From NCBI GenBank assembly GCA_041484525.1, contig JBGPHT010000003.1, positions 1-64,000 on the forward strand: a stretch of 64,000 nucleotides of DNA, read 5' to 3'. Numbering within the stretch: position 1 is the stretch's first letter; the number at the start of each line of letters is the position of its first letter. This document shows positions 33,657 through 42,664 of the stretch, piece by piece. Position numbers and translations under genes: made by a program. This stretch comes from JBGPHT01 sp041484525. GTDB taxonomy: Bacteria > Acidobacteriota > Terriglobia > Bryobacterales > Bryobacteraceae. Under the pieces are notes generated by a model. It ran no database searches. It was given only the letters and a program-made list of their open reading frames with translations, and was not told where the DNA came from.

Positions 33657-33733
33657 GGGCGGTTAGCTCAGCCGGTTAGAGCGCCTGCCTTACAAGCAGG
33701 AGGTCCGCGGTTCGAGCCCGCGACCGCCCACCA
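33657..33733 (+). tRNA. tRNA-Val (anticodon TAC), CCA encoded
   Basis: Acceptor stem GGGCGGT (33657-33663) pairs with ACCGCCC (33723-33729), followed by discriminator A and a genomically encoded CCA. The anticodon arm CCTGC-CTTACAA-GCAGG gives anticodon UAC, reading GUA and other valine codons. The T-arm with GGTTCGAGCCC is canonical, as is the D-arm AGCTCAGCCGGTTAGAGC. Confidence 0.97.
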
Positions 33734-33739
33734 CTCAAC

Positions 33740-34735
33740 CTACGGCTCCACTCCTGACTTCGCCCGCATCGCCTCGTGTTGAAGGCTGGCCGTTTGCATT
33801 GCCTGCTTAACCTGCATCTGAGCAACCCGCACCCGGTCGGTTTCGAGCAGGCCTTCAAGCGTTGTCATCTCAACGTCTTCGACACCGCTGTTGCGCCCCT
33901 TCTCCTGGAGAATGGCATGATAACCGATCCAAACTTCGTAATTCGTGCGAAACAGTTCTGAGAGCGCCGCATTCTGGTTCTTGAGCTTCTCACTCTGAGC
34001 TTTGAAGGGGCCGAATACCGTGGAGTAAAAGACGTGTATAACGCCGCTCAGGTTGACCGGCTTGTAGGCGATGGATTCCAAATCCTGTGCGGTCACTGTG
34101 CTAGGGTCGAGTGTTGGCCATGCTGAATCCCACTGTTCCTGATTGTCGTAGGGATTGATCGGCACAATGTTGAATGGTGGGATGAACCCTTTTTCCTTCT
34201 TGGCCTTCTCCTCCGTCGCCGGCAAGACCTCAAATGCAACTTCGTCCGTAACCTGTGATCCATCTGGTCGGGTGATTGTGACTATGACCATGCCCGTGTC
34301 GCCAGCCTTCGCCTCTGCTTTAGGACGCAGACGCCACCTGATCCTCCCACCACGCAGAGGCGCTTTTGCCGCTTGCTCCATCATTGCTGGCTCGGAGCGA
34401 ATACCGATTAGCCCCCGCCGGTCGAACTCTGCATCCGCGTCTGTTTCGACCAGTACGGTCTCATTGTCGTTGATTCGGCCACGGAGGGAATCCTTGGGCG
34501 AGACGATCTTGAATTGGGTAACTTGCGGAAATGGAAGAGTCGGCAGGGGAACTGGCTGTACATATGGCCGCCGTTTTGCTCCGGGAACTGGCTGCATCTC
34601 CTTTCCACCCTCCTTAAAGCTCGGACCCTCCTCGCGAAGCTGGAGACCAGCTTCCACAAGTAACTTTGTGACCTGCCGCCGCACCTCCTCGCTTGTAGTT
34701 TCGGCTTCCCGCTTGGCGATCCGTTCGGTTAGCAC
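33740..34735 (-). CDS. Hypothetical protein, start uncertain
   Basis: The well-behaved part begins at a GTG (34735) and reads LTERIAKREAETTSEEVRRQVTKLLVEAGLQL, then a proline-rich segment, a beta-rich middle (RIRWRLRPKAEAKAGDTGMVIVTITRPDGSQVTDEVAFEV, which looks like an immunoglobulin-like strand set), and a helical C-terminus (AQSEKLKNQNAALSELFRTNYEVW). No signal peptide, family or catalytic motif is recognised. The frame stays open to 34966, but that extension is Arg/Ser/Cys-rich and antisense to another coding-like segment, so the N-terminus may be truncated. It ends 6 bp from the tRNA. Confidence 0.5.
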   Translation of the reverse strand: MLTERIAKREAETTSEEVRRQVTKLLVEAGLQLREEGPSFKEGGKEMQPVPGAKRRPYVQPVPLPTLPFPQVTQFKIVSPKDSLRGRINDNETVLVETDADAEFDRRGLIGIRSEPAMMEQAAKAPLRGGRIRWRLRPKAEAKAGDTGMVIVTITRPDGSQVTDEVAFEVLPATEEKAKKEKGFIPPFNIVPINPYDNQEQWDSAWPTLDPSTVTAQDLESIAYKPVNLSGVIHVFYSTVFGPFKAQSEKLKNQNAALSELFRTNYEVWIGYHAILQEKGRNSGVEDVEMTTLEGLLETDRVRVAQMQVKQAMQTASLQHEAMRAKSGVEP

Positions 34736-34736
34736 G

Positions 34737-34877
34737 ATGGTGATCGAAGACGCCGCAGGCGTGAAGCGGACACCCGAGATCGACGCGGCTCTGCGCGAGC
34801 AACAGCGCATCGATCTCGAGCGCAGTTTCGAGCACGCGCGTAAGAAGATGAACGTCGGAGTAAACTGGCGCGGTTGA
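34737..34877 (+). pseudogene. Possible coding fragment opposite the hypothetical gene
   Basis: A 46-codon frame from ATG 34737 reads like a helical C-terminus (VKRTPEIDAALREQQRIDLE and then FEHARKKMNVGVNWRG, stop). Its composition and third-position GC are more protein-like than the antisense frame of the neighbouring gene. It may be the leftover end of a gene cut by a rearrangement, or a small gene. Evidence is weak. Confidence 0.25.
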
Positions 34878-34922
34878 TTGTGTCCCATTCGGTTCATGCC
34901 GGGAGGCGGGAGCCAAAGAAGA

Positions 34923-36296
34923 TCACCGCTTGACCCCCAGAGTCTCCACTTCGGCGAGTAAGGCATCCAGCGATTCGCGCGTCAACAATCTGCCTCGAAG
35001 CACCACGGCACGAATTTTCTTTGTATTCGAAATGTTTTCCAACGGACTTGCATCCAGGATTACCAGGTCGGCGTACTTGCCCGCTTCGACCGTACCGAGC
35101 GAATTCTCCTGGTCCAGTACCATTGCAGGATTTCGTGTGGCGGCTTGAAGAGCTTCCATTTCCGAGAAACCGGCCTTACACAGCCATTCCAGTTCGTCAT
35201 GCAGGCTGAAGCCGGGATAGCTGTCGCGGATGCCTGTATCCGTACCCGCCACAAAGCGAACTCCGCCCTGCTTCATCTGTGCCGCCCATTTCAACTGTGT
35301 CTCAAAAAGCTCAGCCCGGACGGCCTGGGTCCTGGCACTTTCCTGGCTAACCGGCCACGTGCGCTCCCAGCCTTTCTTGGTGGACGCAGCAACATACTTC
35401 CTTCTCTCGTCAGGCTGGCTCGCGATTTGGTAGCGATAGGCCGACTGCCGCATCGCAACGAACGTCGGATCCATCCACGTACCGTTGCGCGCGAGTGTTC
35501 GAAACAGAACTGGCATCTCGGCGGCAACTATCTCCGACATCCGATCCATCCCCACTCCGCTGTCGAGCAGTTCAGTGGCCCGCTTTTCGGCGAGCACCGA
35601 CATGTGCTCGATGGTCCGCTGTCCGGCGCCGGACGCTTCCATCGGCGTTACTTCCAACGGCACATGTCCTGCTACCGCAATCCCTTCCTTCTTCGCTTCG
35701 GCCATCAATGCCAGATACGCAGCACGCGGAACACCGGTATGGACCTTGATGAAATCGACGCCGAGTTTCTTCAGGTACTGCACGGCGTCGCGGCCCTCAT
35801 CAGCATTCGCCGGCGCGAGGCGGTCGGGCAGTCCTGGCTTGAACCCATCGACGAAAGGGCCCGCGCGAAAGATGCGCGGTCCGGCGAACGTTCCGCTGTC
35901 GATCTTGCGCCGCAGCCAATCGAGCATCACGAGATTACCGCCCATGTCGCGAATGCTGGTGACGCCATTGGCAGCGAACAACCGGGACTCCAGATCGCCA
36001 GCATTGCTGACGTGGACATGCATGTCCCAGAGGCCGGGGATCAGGAATTTCCCGTTGCAGTCTTCTACCTGAGAATTGGGCGGCAGCTTCGCGGCGGCCG
36101 ATGGCAAAATGCTCAGGATGCGGCCGGCCGAGATCAGGACTGTCATACCAGGCTGGGGTCCGCGGCCCGTGGCATCAATCACTGTGACGTTCGTCAGGGC
36201 CAGCGGCTGGCCTGTTTGCGCAAAGTGTGCCGTCGCAAAGCCGACGAGCAGGAGTATGTACTTGAGCCGGAAGGGCACGCCGATTAGACGTGACAT
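34923..36296 (-). CDS. Secreted amidohydrolase family protein
   Basis: 457 residues with a signal peptide (about 5-30, FRLKYILLLVGFATAHFAQ). A small beta-domain holds LTNVTVIDATGRGPQPGMTVLI, and the metal-binding TIM barrel begins at GLWDMHVHVSNAG with the HxH pair. Further ligands are candidates in IKVHTGVPR (with Lys), AGHVPLEVTP, TIEHMS and AGTDTGIRDSYPG, closing with the YADLVILDASPLENI domain. This is the imidazolonepropionase/prolidase-like subgroup often annotated as exported; the substrate (cyclic amide, dipeptide or similar) is unknown. Transcribed alone, with a remnant upstream of it. Confidence 0.88.
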   Translation of the reverse strand: MSRLIGVPFRLKYILLLVGFATAHFAQTGQPLALTNVTVIDATGRGPQPGMTVLISAGRILSILPSAAAKLPPNSQVEDCNGKFLIPGLWDMHVHVSNAGDLESRLFAANGVTSIRDMGGNLVMLDWLRRKIDSGTFAGPRIFRAGPFVDGFKPGLPDRLAPANADEGRDAVQYLKKLGVDFIKVHTGVPRAAYLALMAEAKKEGIAVAGHVPLEVTPMEASGAGQRTIEHMSVLAEKRATELLDSGVGMDRMSEIVAAEMPVLFRTLARNGTWMDPTFVAMRQSAYRYQIASQPDERRKYVAASTKKGWERTWPVSQESARTQAVRAELFETQLKWAAQMKQGGVRFVAGTDTGIRDSYPGFSLHDELEWLCKAGFSEMEALQAATRNPAMVLDQENSLGTVEAGKYADLVILDASPLENISNTKKIRAVVLRGRLLTRESLDALLAEVETLGVKR

Positions 36297-36392
36297 TGTC
36301 ACCAGGGTTAGGGGCCTACTCTTTCGCGCTTTGAACATCGCGCCGGCGCGGGCCGGAAGCCGCTTGAGAGACAAGCCGTCCGACTCTGTTTC

Positions 36393-36559
36393 ATGGTTAC
36401 AGGCCGCGAAGGCGAGCTGGTCCAGAACCTGGGCACATCCACCGGCTCCGGCGTCGTGGAGATGTACAACGGCCGCGCCATCGTCCGCGCCCGCAGAAGG
36501 GCGACGCGATGGTCAGCGTGTCAGCCCAAGACATCCCACCCGCGTTCCTGAAAGTTTAG
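36393..36559 (+). pseudogene. C-terminal remnant of a glycan-active or binding protein
   Basis: From ATG 36393 the frame reads VTGREGELVQNLGTSTGSGV and VEMYNGRAIVRA, then slips; adding one base near 36495 continues it as KGDAMVSVSAQDIPPAFLKV and stop at 36559, 56 codons in all. The pattern (ENGDLVQNLGTxTGSGVVEMYNGRA ... IPTAFV) matches what I know as the C-terminal end of acidobacterial glycoside hydrolases, but the identification is from memory of the pattern only. No upstream body of the gene is present, so it is a relic. Confidence 0.45.
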
Positions 36560-36583
36560 TCGACCGCCGTGGAAGTTACGAGC

Positions 36584-38140
36584 CTAGAAGTTAGCGCTGC
36601 AAACAAAGTTCGCCGCGTCATCCGTACTGCCGCTACCCTTGTACTTTGCCACCAGCGGAAACCGGCACAATGGCCGCGACCGGACAACTTTGCCCGTCTG
36701 GTCGCGGCGAACGGCATCCAGGGTTTCAGGAGCCTGGCCGTCTTCGACCCATTTCAACAGTGCGCCCAACTGACCTGCTGGCGCGGGTCCCACGCCGCCA
36801 CCGCAGTGTCCGACTCCCGGCGCCATGAACAGCCGGATGAGATCCGACGTTCTGCCCGGGCCGCCCATCTGCTGCTCGACGCGCTTGTAGTAGTCGATGC
36901 TTCCCTCGGGGTAGATCAGTTGGTCAGCCCAACCGTGCCACACAATGGCCTTTCCTCCGCGCTTGCGAAATCCCGAAAGATCCGGATTGTCGGTGCCGAT
37001 GACCGCACCAAACTCTTCGTTCGACTGATCCCAGAACTGTTCGTAGGCGGGGTAGGTCACGCTTGTCCAATCGAACTGCGGATTCTGCGTCAGGAAGTAT
37101 CTCCACCACTCCAGTGTGATGCCGGACGGCCGTCCCGTGAGTGGCGTGCCTCCGGTTCCGCTCACGCCGCCGAAATCGGCGCCTGGCATCAGACCGTACC
37201 ATAGGAACGACCCGTCCCTGCGTCTCGGTCCCTGCCAGATCTTGCGCATCACGCCGGCGTCATCGGCCGTGAAAGTGCCGCAATCAGTTACCGTGCTGCC
37301 GACTAATACCTGCGGATTGTAAGTGCACCGCTTCGGATCTTCGATCGTTCCGTCCTTGACTCCGTCGATCCCGTCGCAGGCCGCCACCGCGGCCGCCGTC
37401 GCCGCCGCAAACTTGCATTGGGGCATGAAATGATTCGCCTCTTTCATCACGAGTTCGCCCCACAACTGTTCCACATGCAGTTTCGTCCAGTTGATCGCAG
37501 GTGCGCCGGCCACCACACCGTCGTAGTCTTCCGGGTAGCGTTGCGCTTCCATGAGCGCCTGCCGGCCGCCGGTCGAGCAGCCGCTGAAATAGGAATACCG
37601 GGGAGCCTTTCCGTAGAAGGCTTCTGTGAGCGCCTTGCCGGTTACGGTCATCTCGTGGATGCCGAGGTACGCGTTATCGCGGATGAGCATCCAGTTCAAC
37701 CGTCCATTCGCATCCAGCGCAAAGCTGCCGCTGCCGCCCTCATGTCCGGTATCCGTGGCGCCCGCCGCATACCCCAACGCGACCGGCTGGCGCACGCCAT
37801 TGGCGTTGCCACCGGAGAATCCGCCGCCACCGGTCCCTTGAAAGCGGCCGTTCCAGTTCTTCATTGGAAGGCCGATGAAGATTTTGACCTTATCGCCGGC
37901 GGGTGGATGCGTGACCGTTGCCGTCACCCGGCACGCTTCTGGAGCCGTGCCAGTCGCGGGTTCGACGACAGCGGATTCGATGGTAGTGTTGAGTAGCGCA
38001 ATCGAGGTAAGACTCTCGCAAGTCCGCACGGCTTCGATATTGGCGATCAGCGGTTTCGGCGGAATGCCAGGAGGCGCCTGCGCATGACCGATCGCACCGG
38101 CTCCGATCGCGAGCGTCGCCAGCAGAAGAATCCTGCCCAT
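36584..38140 (-). CDS. Tannase/feruloyl esterase family protein
   Basis: 518-residue secreted esterase that should release gallate or hydroxycinnamates from plant esters. Signal peptide about 1-21 (MGRILLLATLAIGAGAIGHAQ). The nucleophile motif is GCSTGGRQALMEAQRYPEDYDG with the adjacent disulfide Cys; the acid/His pair is expected in VWHGWADQLIYPEGSIDYY and APGVGHCGGG, whose neighbouring Cys completes the family's disulfide. It begins 5 bp after the stop of the MFS importer gene, so the two are coupled. The cluster context supports aromatic ester use. Confidence 0.9.
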   Translation of the reverse strand: MGRILLLATLAIGAGAIGHAQAPPGIPPKPLIANIEAVRTCESLTSIALLNTTIESAVVEPATGTAPEACRVTATVTHPPAGDKVKIFIGLPMKNWNGRFQGTGGGGFSGGNANGVRQPVALGYAAGATDTGHEGGSGSFALDANGRLNWMLIRDNAYLGIHEMTVTGKALTEAFYGKAPRYSYFSGCSTGGRQALMEAQRYPEDYDGVVAGAPAINWTKLHVEQLWGELVMKEANHFMPQCKFAAATAAAVAACDGIDGVKDGTIEDPKRCTYNPQVLVGSTVTDCGTFTADDAGVMRKIWQGPRRRDGSFLWYGLMPGADFGGVSGTGGTPLTGRPSGITLEWWRYFLTQNPQFDWTSVTYPAYEQFWDQSNEEFGAVIGTDNPDLSGFRKRGGKAIVWHGWADQLIYPEGSIDYYKRVEQQMGGPGRTSDLIRLFMAPGVGHCGGGVGPAPAGQLGALLKWVEDGQAPETLDAVRRDQTGKVVRSRPLCRFPLVAKYKGSGSTDDAANFVCSANF

Positions 38141-38145
38141 TAGAT

Positions 38146-39426
38146 TCACGCGCCGGCAGGCTCGATCGGCGTCACCGGATCCAGGAATAGCCAGCACACA
38201 ATCCCCAGCAGATAGATGACCGCGCTCAAATAGAACGTCAGGTTCCAGTTGTTACCTGTCCAGGACAAAATATAGCCAATCGCCAGCGGACTGATCGCGC
38301 CGCCGATATTGCCCCACATGTTCATCGCGCCCGAGAGCGTGCCCGCATGCTTGCCGCCGATGTCCATCGCGGAGGCCCACGCGCCGGGCATCACCAGATC
38401 GTTGAAAAAACTGGCGAGGCCGATCGCCAGCACCGCCATCGTGGCGTCGGCCATCGTGGTCGAGAGCACCAGGAAGCCGGCCGCTCCGGTGAAGCCGATG
38501 CATGCCAGGATGCGGCGCGTGAGCGCCACATTCTGTAACCGGCGCTGCAGGATCCCGCCGGCCACCACCGACGCCGGGTTGCCCAGTCCGCCGAAAAACA
38601 GTGGCACTATACCCAGTACGGCTGAATTGGGAATGGTGAGGTGCCGGCCCTTCTGCAGGTAGGTCGGTAGCCACGTGATGTAGAAATACCAGCCGTAGCT
38701 CAGGCAGAAATACTGCCAGCAGAGCATCCAGACCTGGCGCGAGCGCAAGAACCGGTCCCAGGGGACGGGGACGTGTCCCGCCGCAAGTTTGGCGCTCGAC
38801 CGCACCAGGTCACGCTCGGCGGCGTTGAGTTTCGGGTTCTCGAGCGGATCGTCGCGATACCACAGGTAGAACATGATCGCCCACACGACGCCCAGGCAGC
38901 CGAAGATCTCGAAGGCATGCCGCCACCCGACCCATTGCATCACTGCCGCCACCAGCAGTGGTGTGAAGGCGCCGCCCCAGCGCGCGCTCAGCCACATCGC
39001 ACCCTGCGCGCGCACGCGCTCCTCCTCCGGAAGCCAGGTGGTGAACGCCTTGGTCAGGTTGGGGAAGCAGCCGGCCTCGCCCGCTCCGAACAGGAACCGC
39101 GTAATCACCAGGGTGACGAAGTTACCCACCCATCCCGTGGCCGCCGTGAAAAACGACCACCACAGCACAATCCGCATCAACACGCGGCGCGGGCCCATCC
39201 AATCGCCCAGAAATCCTCCGGGCACTTCGAACAGCGCGTACGCCCAGCCGAACGCCGTGAACGCCCACCCCATCTGCACGGAAGTGAGCCCTAGTTCTTG
39301 TGAAATGGATGGCGCTGCAAAGGAAATGCAGACGCGGTCGATGTACGTGATCACGGCCAGCGCGATCGCAAACACCACCACCCAGTAGCGCACTCTGGTG
39401 GCGCGCTCGGCGTGCCGGATGGGCAC
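38146..39426 (-). CDS. MFS transporter, ACS-like (anion:cation symporter) family
   Basis: 426 residues from GTG 39426; the frame is open to 39537, but that part overlaps the upstream gene. Twelve hydrophobic segments follow from VRYWVVVFAIALAVITYIDRVCISFAAP, the ACS-type start with the YIDRVCIS motif; the loop motif GDWMGPRRVLMRIV (about 84-97) and RFLFGAGEAGCFPNLTKAFTTWLPEEER (about 120-147) are family landmarks. ACS members import organic anions such as hexuronates, phthalate or other aromatics. Positioned 5 bp after the epimerase gene and 5 bp before the tannase gene. Confidence 0.9.
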   Translation of the reverse strand: MPIRHAERATRVRYWVVVFAIALAVITYIDRVCISFAAPSISQELGLTSVQMGWAFTAFGWAYALFEVPGGFLGDWMGPRRVLMRIVLWWSFFTAATGWVGNFVTLVITRFLFGAGEAGCFPNLTKAFTTWLPEEERVRAQGAMWLSARWGGAFTPLLVAAVMQWVGWRHAFEIFGCLGVVWAIMFYLWYRDDPLENPKLNAAERDLVRSSAKLAAGHVPVPWDRFLRSRQVWMLCWQYFCLSYGWYFYITWLPTYLQKGRHLTIPNSAVLGIVPLFFGGLGNPASVVAGGILQRRLQNVALTRRILACIGFTGAAGFLVLSTTMADATMAVLAIGLASFFNDLVMPGAWASAMDIGGKHAGTLSGAMNMWGNIGGAISPLAIGYILSWTGNNWNLTFYLSAVIYLLGIVCWLFLDPVTPIEPAGA

Positions 39427-39431
39427 GGGTT

Positions 39432-40304
39432 CTATGCTAATGCGTCTTTCAGGTATTGGAAGCACTTTTTCACTTCCGCGACGCTGTCCATTCCCTGCGT
39501 CCCGTATTCGTATTCGATGTTGGCCGGAATGGGCCACTTCTTCGTCTTCAGAAGCTGCAGCACTGGTTTGATCGGCGTGTCGCCTTGTCCGAATGGTTTG
39601 TTGGCGTGCGGATCGTTCTTCACGCGGTCTTTGATGTGAAGATTGGTGATGCGCCCGTGATGCGCCTGGATGTATTCCAACGGGTCGTAGCCGGCCGACC
39701 AGAAGTGGCCGATGTCGAGATTCACGTAGAAGTACTTCGACATCTTCATGGCGGCGGCGAAACTCTCCGGCTTAGCGAACTCGTTCGGGTTGGTCAGGTT
39801 GTTGTGGCCGTGCATCGCGACCTTGACCTTGTGCTTGTCGGCGAAGGGAGCCACACGCTGGGCGGCGGACAGCGTCGACGACGCCGTGATGACTTCGACC
39901 TCGAGAGCGTTCGCCATCTTGAAGCCGCGATCGATCTCCTCGTCGCTGAAACTGTCGTTGAAGCTCAGGTTGTAGGCGAAGAGGTCGACTCCCGCGGCGT
40001 CGAACTTCCTGCGGATGGAAGTGAAGACATCCAGCGGGACCGAGAGACGCCAATCCTTCATCTCGGCGCGCGTTTTTCCCTGCGGCTCCACGTGGCCCTG
40101 GTACAGCTCGCACTCGCCCAGGCCGATCTCCTGCATCGCGGCGAGGGCCTGATCGAGCGGCCGGTCGCGGAAACTGTACGACTGTACGCCGACGCGCACA
40201 CCCTGGATTTTGGGATTAGTATACGGAGCGCCTAGCGCACCTGCGGCCGGAATCGCCGCCAGCGCCATCTTCCCCAAATCCCTTCTCGAAAGCGACATGG
40301 CCAC
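39432..40304 (-). CDS. Tat-exported sugar-phosphate isomerase/epimerase-like TIM barrel
   Basis: 290 residues with a twin-arginine signal (SLSRRDLGKMALAAIPAAGAL). The remainder is a xylose-isomerase-like TIM barrel: VQSYSFRDRPLDQALAAMQEIGLGECELYQGH, metal-ligand candidates HGHNNL, NLDIGHFW and NIEYEYGTQGMDSV. These enzymes usually epimerise or isomerise sugars or inositols with a divalent metal. It lies 15 bp after the APC permease gene and 5 bp before the MFS gene in the same direction. Confidence 0.88.
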   Translation of the reverse strand: MAMSLSRRDLGKMALAAIPAAGALGAPYTNPKIQGVRVGVQSYSFRDRPLDQALAAMQEIGLGECELYQGHVEPQGKTRAEMKDWRLSVPLDVFTSIRRKFDAAGVDLFAYNLSFNDSFSDEEIDRGFKMANALEVEVITASSTLSAAQRVAPFADKHKVKVAMHGHNNLTNPNEFAKPESFAAAMKMSKYFYVNLDIGHFWSAGYDPLEYIQAHHGRITNLHIKDRVKNDPHANKPFGQGDTPIKPVLQLLKTKKWPIPANIEYEYGTQGMDSVAEVKKCFQYLKDALA

Positions 40305-40319
40305 CCCTTGTTCGTCCCC

Positions 40320-41711
40320 TCACCTATGGCGCGCCTTCAACCCGAAGCGCCACACCAACGCCCCCGCCCCCACGGTGGCCAGTGCAGTCAGCGACGCCCT
40401 TGGCTCCAAAATTACACCGTAGATCATCATACACGTCCCGACCAGAATATAGGAGGCGGGAATCAGCGGCCAGGCGAATTCGAGCGCCCGCAACCTCTGC
40501 CAGTCGGGACGCCGGCGGCGGAACACGAACAACGAGGCCACGGAAAGCACCGTGAACAGCGTCAGGCTGAATCCGATATAAACGATCAGCTCGGGAAAGG
40601 GCGTCAGCGTCATCAGCATGGCGCACAGCCCCTGGGCGAGAATGGCGAACAGCGGCGTGTGCCACCGCGGATGCACCGTCGCCGCGATGCTGAAGAAGGC
40701 GCGGTTCTTCGCCATCGCATAGTAGACGCGCGGCCCCACCGTCACCTCGGCGTTCACCGTGGAGACGATGCAAATCGCGATCAGCACGGCGAAAACCCGC
40801 GCCATGTTCGATCCGAACAGGTTGGACGCCGACAGCGTGCCCACCGCCATCACGTTCTGCATCTGCGCCACCGGCGTCGAGTAGACGTAAATCAGATTCA
40901 GCCCCGCGTATAGCACCGCCACGATGGCGGTCCCCGCGGCCAACGCAGCCGGCAGCGTCCGCTCCGGCCGCCGCACTTCCTCCGCGATGTAGGTGGCCGC
41001 GTTCCAACCGCTGTAACCCACCATCACCCACAACAGGCTGACGATGAACTGCGCCGGCAGCGGGAGCGTCGTCGTGCGCGGCGCGTGCTCTGAAAAATGG
41101 CTCCAGCTTCCGTTACCCACCGTGAACCCGATCAGCACGAACCCCACGATGACGACCACCTTCACCGTAGTGAGCACGTTCTGCACCTTCGCCGTTCGCC
41201 CCACCCCGAAGCAGTTCAGGATGGTGAAGGCCGCGATGATCGAGGACGCCAGAATTTGCCCCGGGCCCAGCCGCAATGAGAACGTTCCCGAACCCAGCAC
41301 CACGGTAGCGTTCGCCTGTTTCAGGCTGGGGAACAAGTAGCCGAGGTAGTCGGCAATCGCCAGCGCCGACGACGCGATGGGCGCCGAGAATCCCGCGAAG
41401 AACGAGACCCAGCCCGTCATGAAGCCCCACTCCGGACCGTAGGCGTGCGTCAGGTACACGTACTCGCCGCCGGAGCTGGGAAAGTTGATTCCCAATTCGG
41501 AATAGCTGAGCGCGCCAGCGAATGCGAACAGCGCTCCCACGGCCCAGCAGGCAAGAATCAGGTTGCCGTTTCCCAGTTGGCCCGCCATGTATCCGGTCGA
41601 GGCGAAAATGCCCGTCCCCACCATGTTCGAAATGACGAGCGCAGTGGCGCTGGTAAAGCCGAGTTGCCGCAGCAGCCCCGGCTTCGAACCCTGGATTTGG
41701 AGATTGGGCAT
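40320..41711 (-). CDS. APC family amino acid permease
   Basis: 463 residues with about 12 membrane segments. The family start LGFTSATALVISNMVGTGIFASTGYMAG contains the GxG unwound helix-1 motif, and AGALSYSELGINFPSSGGEYVYLTHAYGPEWGFMTGW is the helix 2-3 region of APC carriers. Helix 6-7 is VMVGYSGWNAATYIAEEVRRPERTLP. It should exchange or symport amino acids. As first gene of the minus-strand cluster with the epimerase, MFS and tannase genes it may share a promoter, but the substrate link to aromatics is not obvious. Confidence 0.92.
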   Translation of the reverse strand: MPNLQIQGSKPGLLRQLGFTSATALVISNMVGTGIFASTGYMAGQLGNGNLILACWAVGALFAFAGALSYSELGINFPSSGGEYVYLTHAYGPEWGFMTGWVSFFAGFSAPIASSALAIADYLGYLFPSLKQANATVVLGSGTFSLRLGPGQILASSIIAAFTILNCFGVGRTAKVQNVLTTVKVVVIVGFVLIGFTVGNGSWSHFSEHAPRTTTLPLPAQFIVSLLWVMVGYSGWNAATYIAEEVRRPERTLPAALAAGTAIVAVLYAGLNLIYVYSTPVAQMQNVMAVGTLSASNLFGSNMARVFAVLIAICIVSTVNAEVTVGPRVYYAMAKNRAFFSIAATVHPRWHTPLFAILAQGLCAMLMTLTPFPELIVYIGFSLTLFTVLSVASLFVFRRRRPDWQRLRALEFAWPLIPASYILVGTCMMIYGVILEPRASLTALATVGAGALVWRFGLKARHR

Positions 41712-41758
41712 TCGAGACCTAGAGCCATTCTAATGCGTAGAGTATCCTGTTAGACGAT

Positions 41759-42613
41759 ATGTGGAATTCTGCGCACTGGTTGGCACTGGCTCTGCTGCTG
41801 GCAACATCTCTCGCCGCCGCCGATGTCACTTACGATGGGGCTCGCGTCCACTACGAGAGTTATGGTAAGGGCAAAGACGCGGTGGTGTTCATCCACGGCT
41901 GGACTTGCGACCTGACGTTTTGGCGCGGGCAGGCGCCTGTGTATGAGAAGCACCGGTCGCTCCTGATCGACCTGCCGGGACACGGCCAGAGCGATAAGCC
42001 GGATGTGTCCTACAGCCAGGAGCGGTTCGCCCGCGCGATCGAGGCAATGATGCGCGACGCCGGCGTCGAGCGGGCCGTGCTGGTCGGACATAGCATGGGC
42101 GGTCCGGTGGGTGTCACCTTTATGCGGCTGTTTCCCGCCAAGGCGCAAGCACTGGTGCTGGTGGATGCATTCGTTCCCCAGGCGCCGAAGGACGACGCCG
42201 AGCGCGAACGGCAGAAGACGCAAGTGGACACTTTCCTGCAGACGTGGCGTGGTCCGAAGTACAAGGAGTCAGCGGAGAAAACGATCGCGTCCATGTTCTC
42301 CGGCAAGACCACTCCGGCGATGCGCGAAGAGATTAGCGCGAAGATGACTTCGGCGCCGCAACATGTGATGGTATCGGCGTTCGAGGGCATGTTCGCCATG
42401 CAAGCCCCCAAAGCGGGCGAGACTTACGGCCTGCCGGTGATGGCCGTCATGGTGCAAACACCGGGGCGCGCGGGATACGAAGCCCAACTCCGGACGGTGT
42501 TCCCGAATCTGCGGAAGTACGAAGGTTGGGAAGGCTCGGGACACTTCCTGATGATGGAGAGTCCGGATCGATTCAATCGTTCCCTCGAGGATTTCCTGGC
42601 GACGCTGAAGTAG
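41759..42613 (+). CDS. Secreted alpha/beta-fold hydrolase
   Basis: 284 residues, signal peptide about 1-21 (ALALLLATSLAAA). The oxyanion loop is VVFIHGWTCDLTFWRGQ, the nucleophile Ser is in VLVGHSMGGPVG (about 112), and the catalytic His is in EGSGHFLMMESPDRF near the end; the acid is likely in LVDAFVPQAP or the VQTPG region. It belongs to the broad esterase/epoxide-hydrolase-like group and cannot be assigned a substrate. Divergent from the APC operon with 47 bp between starts. Confidence 0.88.
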   Translation: MWNSAHWLALALLLATSLAAADVTYDGARVHYESYGKGKDAVVFIHGWTCDLTFWRGQAPVYEKHRSLLIDLPGHGQSDKPDVSYSQERFARAIEAMMRDAGVERAVLVGHSMGGPVGVTFMRLFPAKAQALVLVDAFVPQAPKDDAERERQKTQVDTFLQTWRGPKYKESAEKTIASMFSGKTTPAMREEISAKMTSAPQHVMVSAFEGMFAMQAPKAGETYGLPVMAVMVQTPGRAGYEAQLRTVFPNLRKYEGWEGSGHFLMMESPDRFNRSLEDFLATLK

Positions 42614-42664
42614 TAAGCATCCGCACGAACTAGATCGCTACGGCATGCTCGTTCGGATGGCCGT

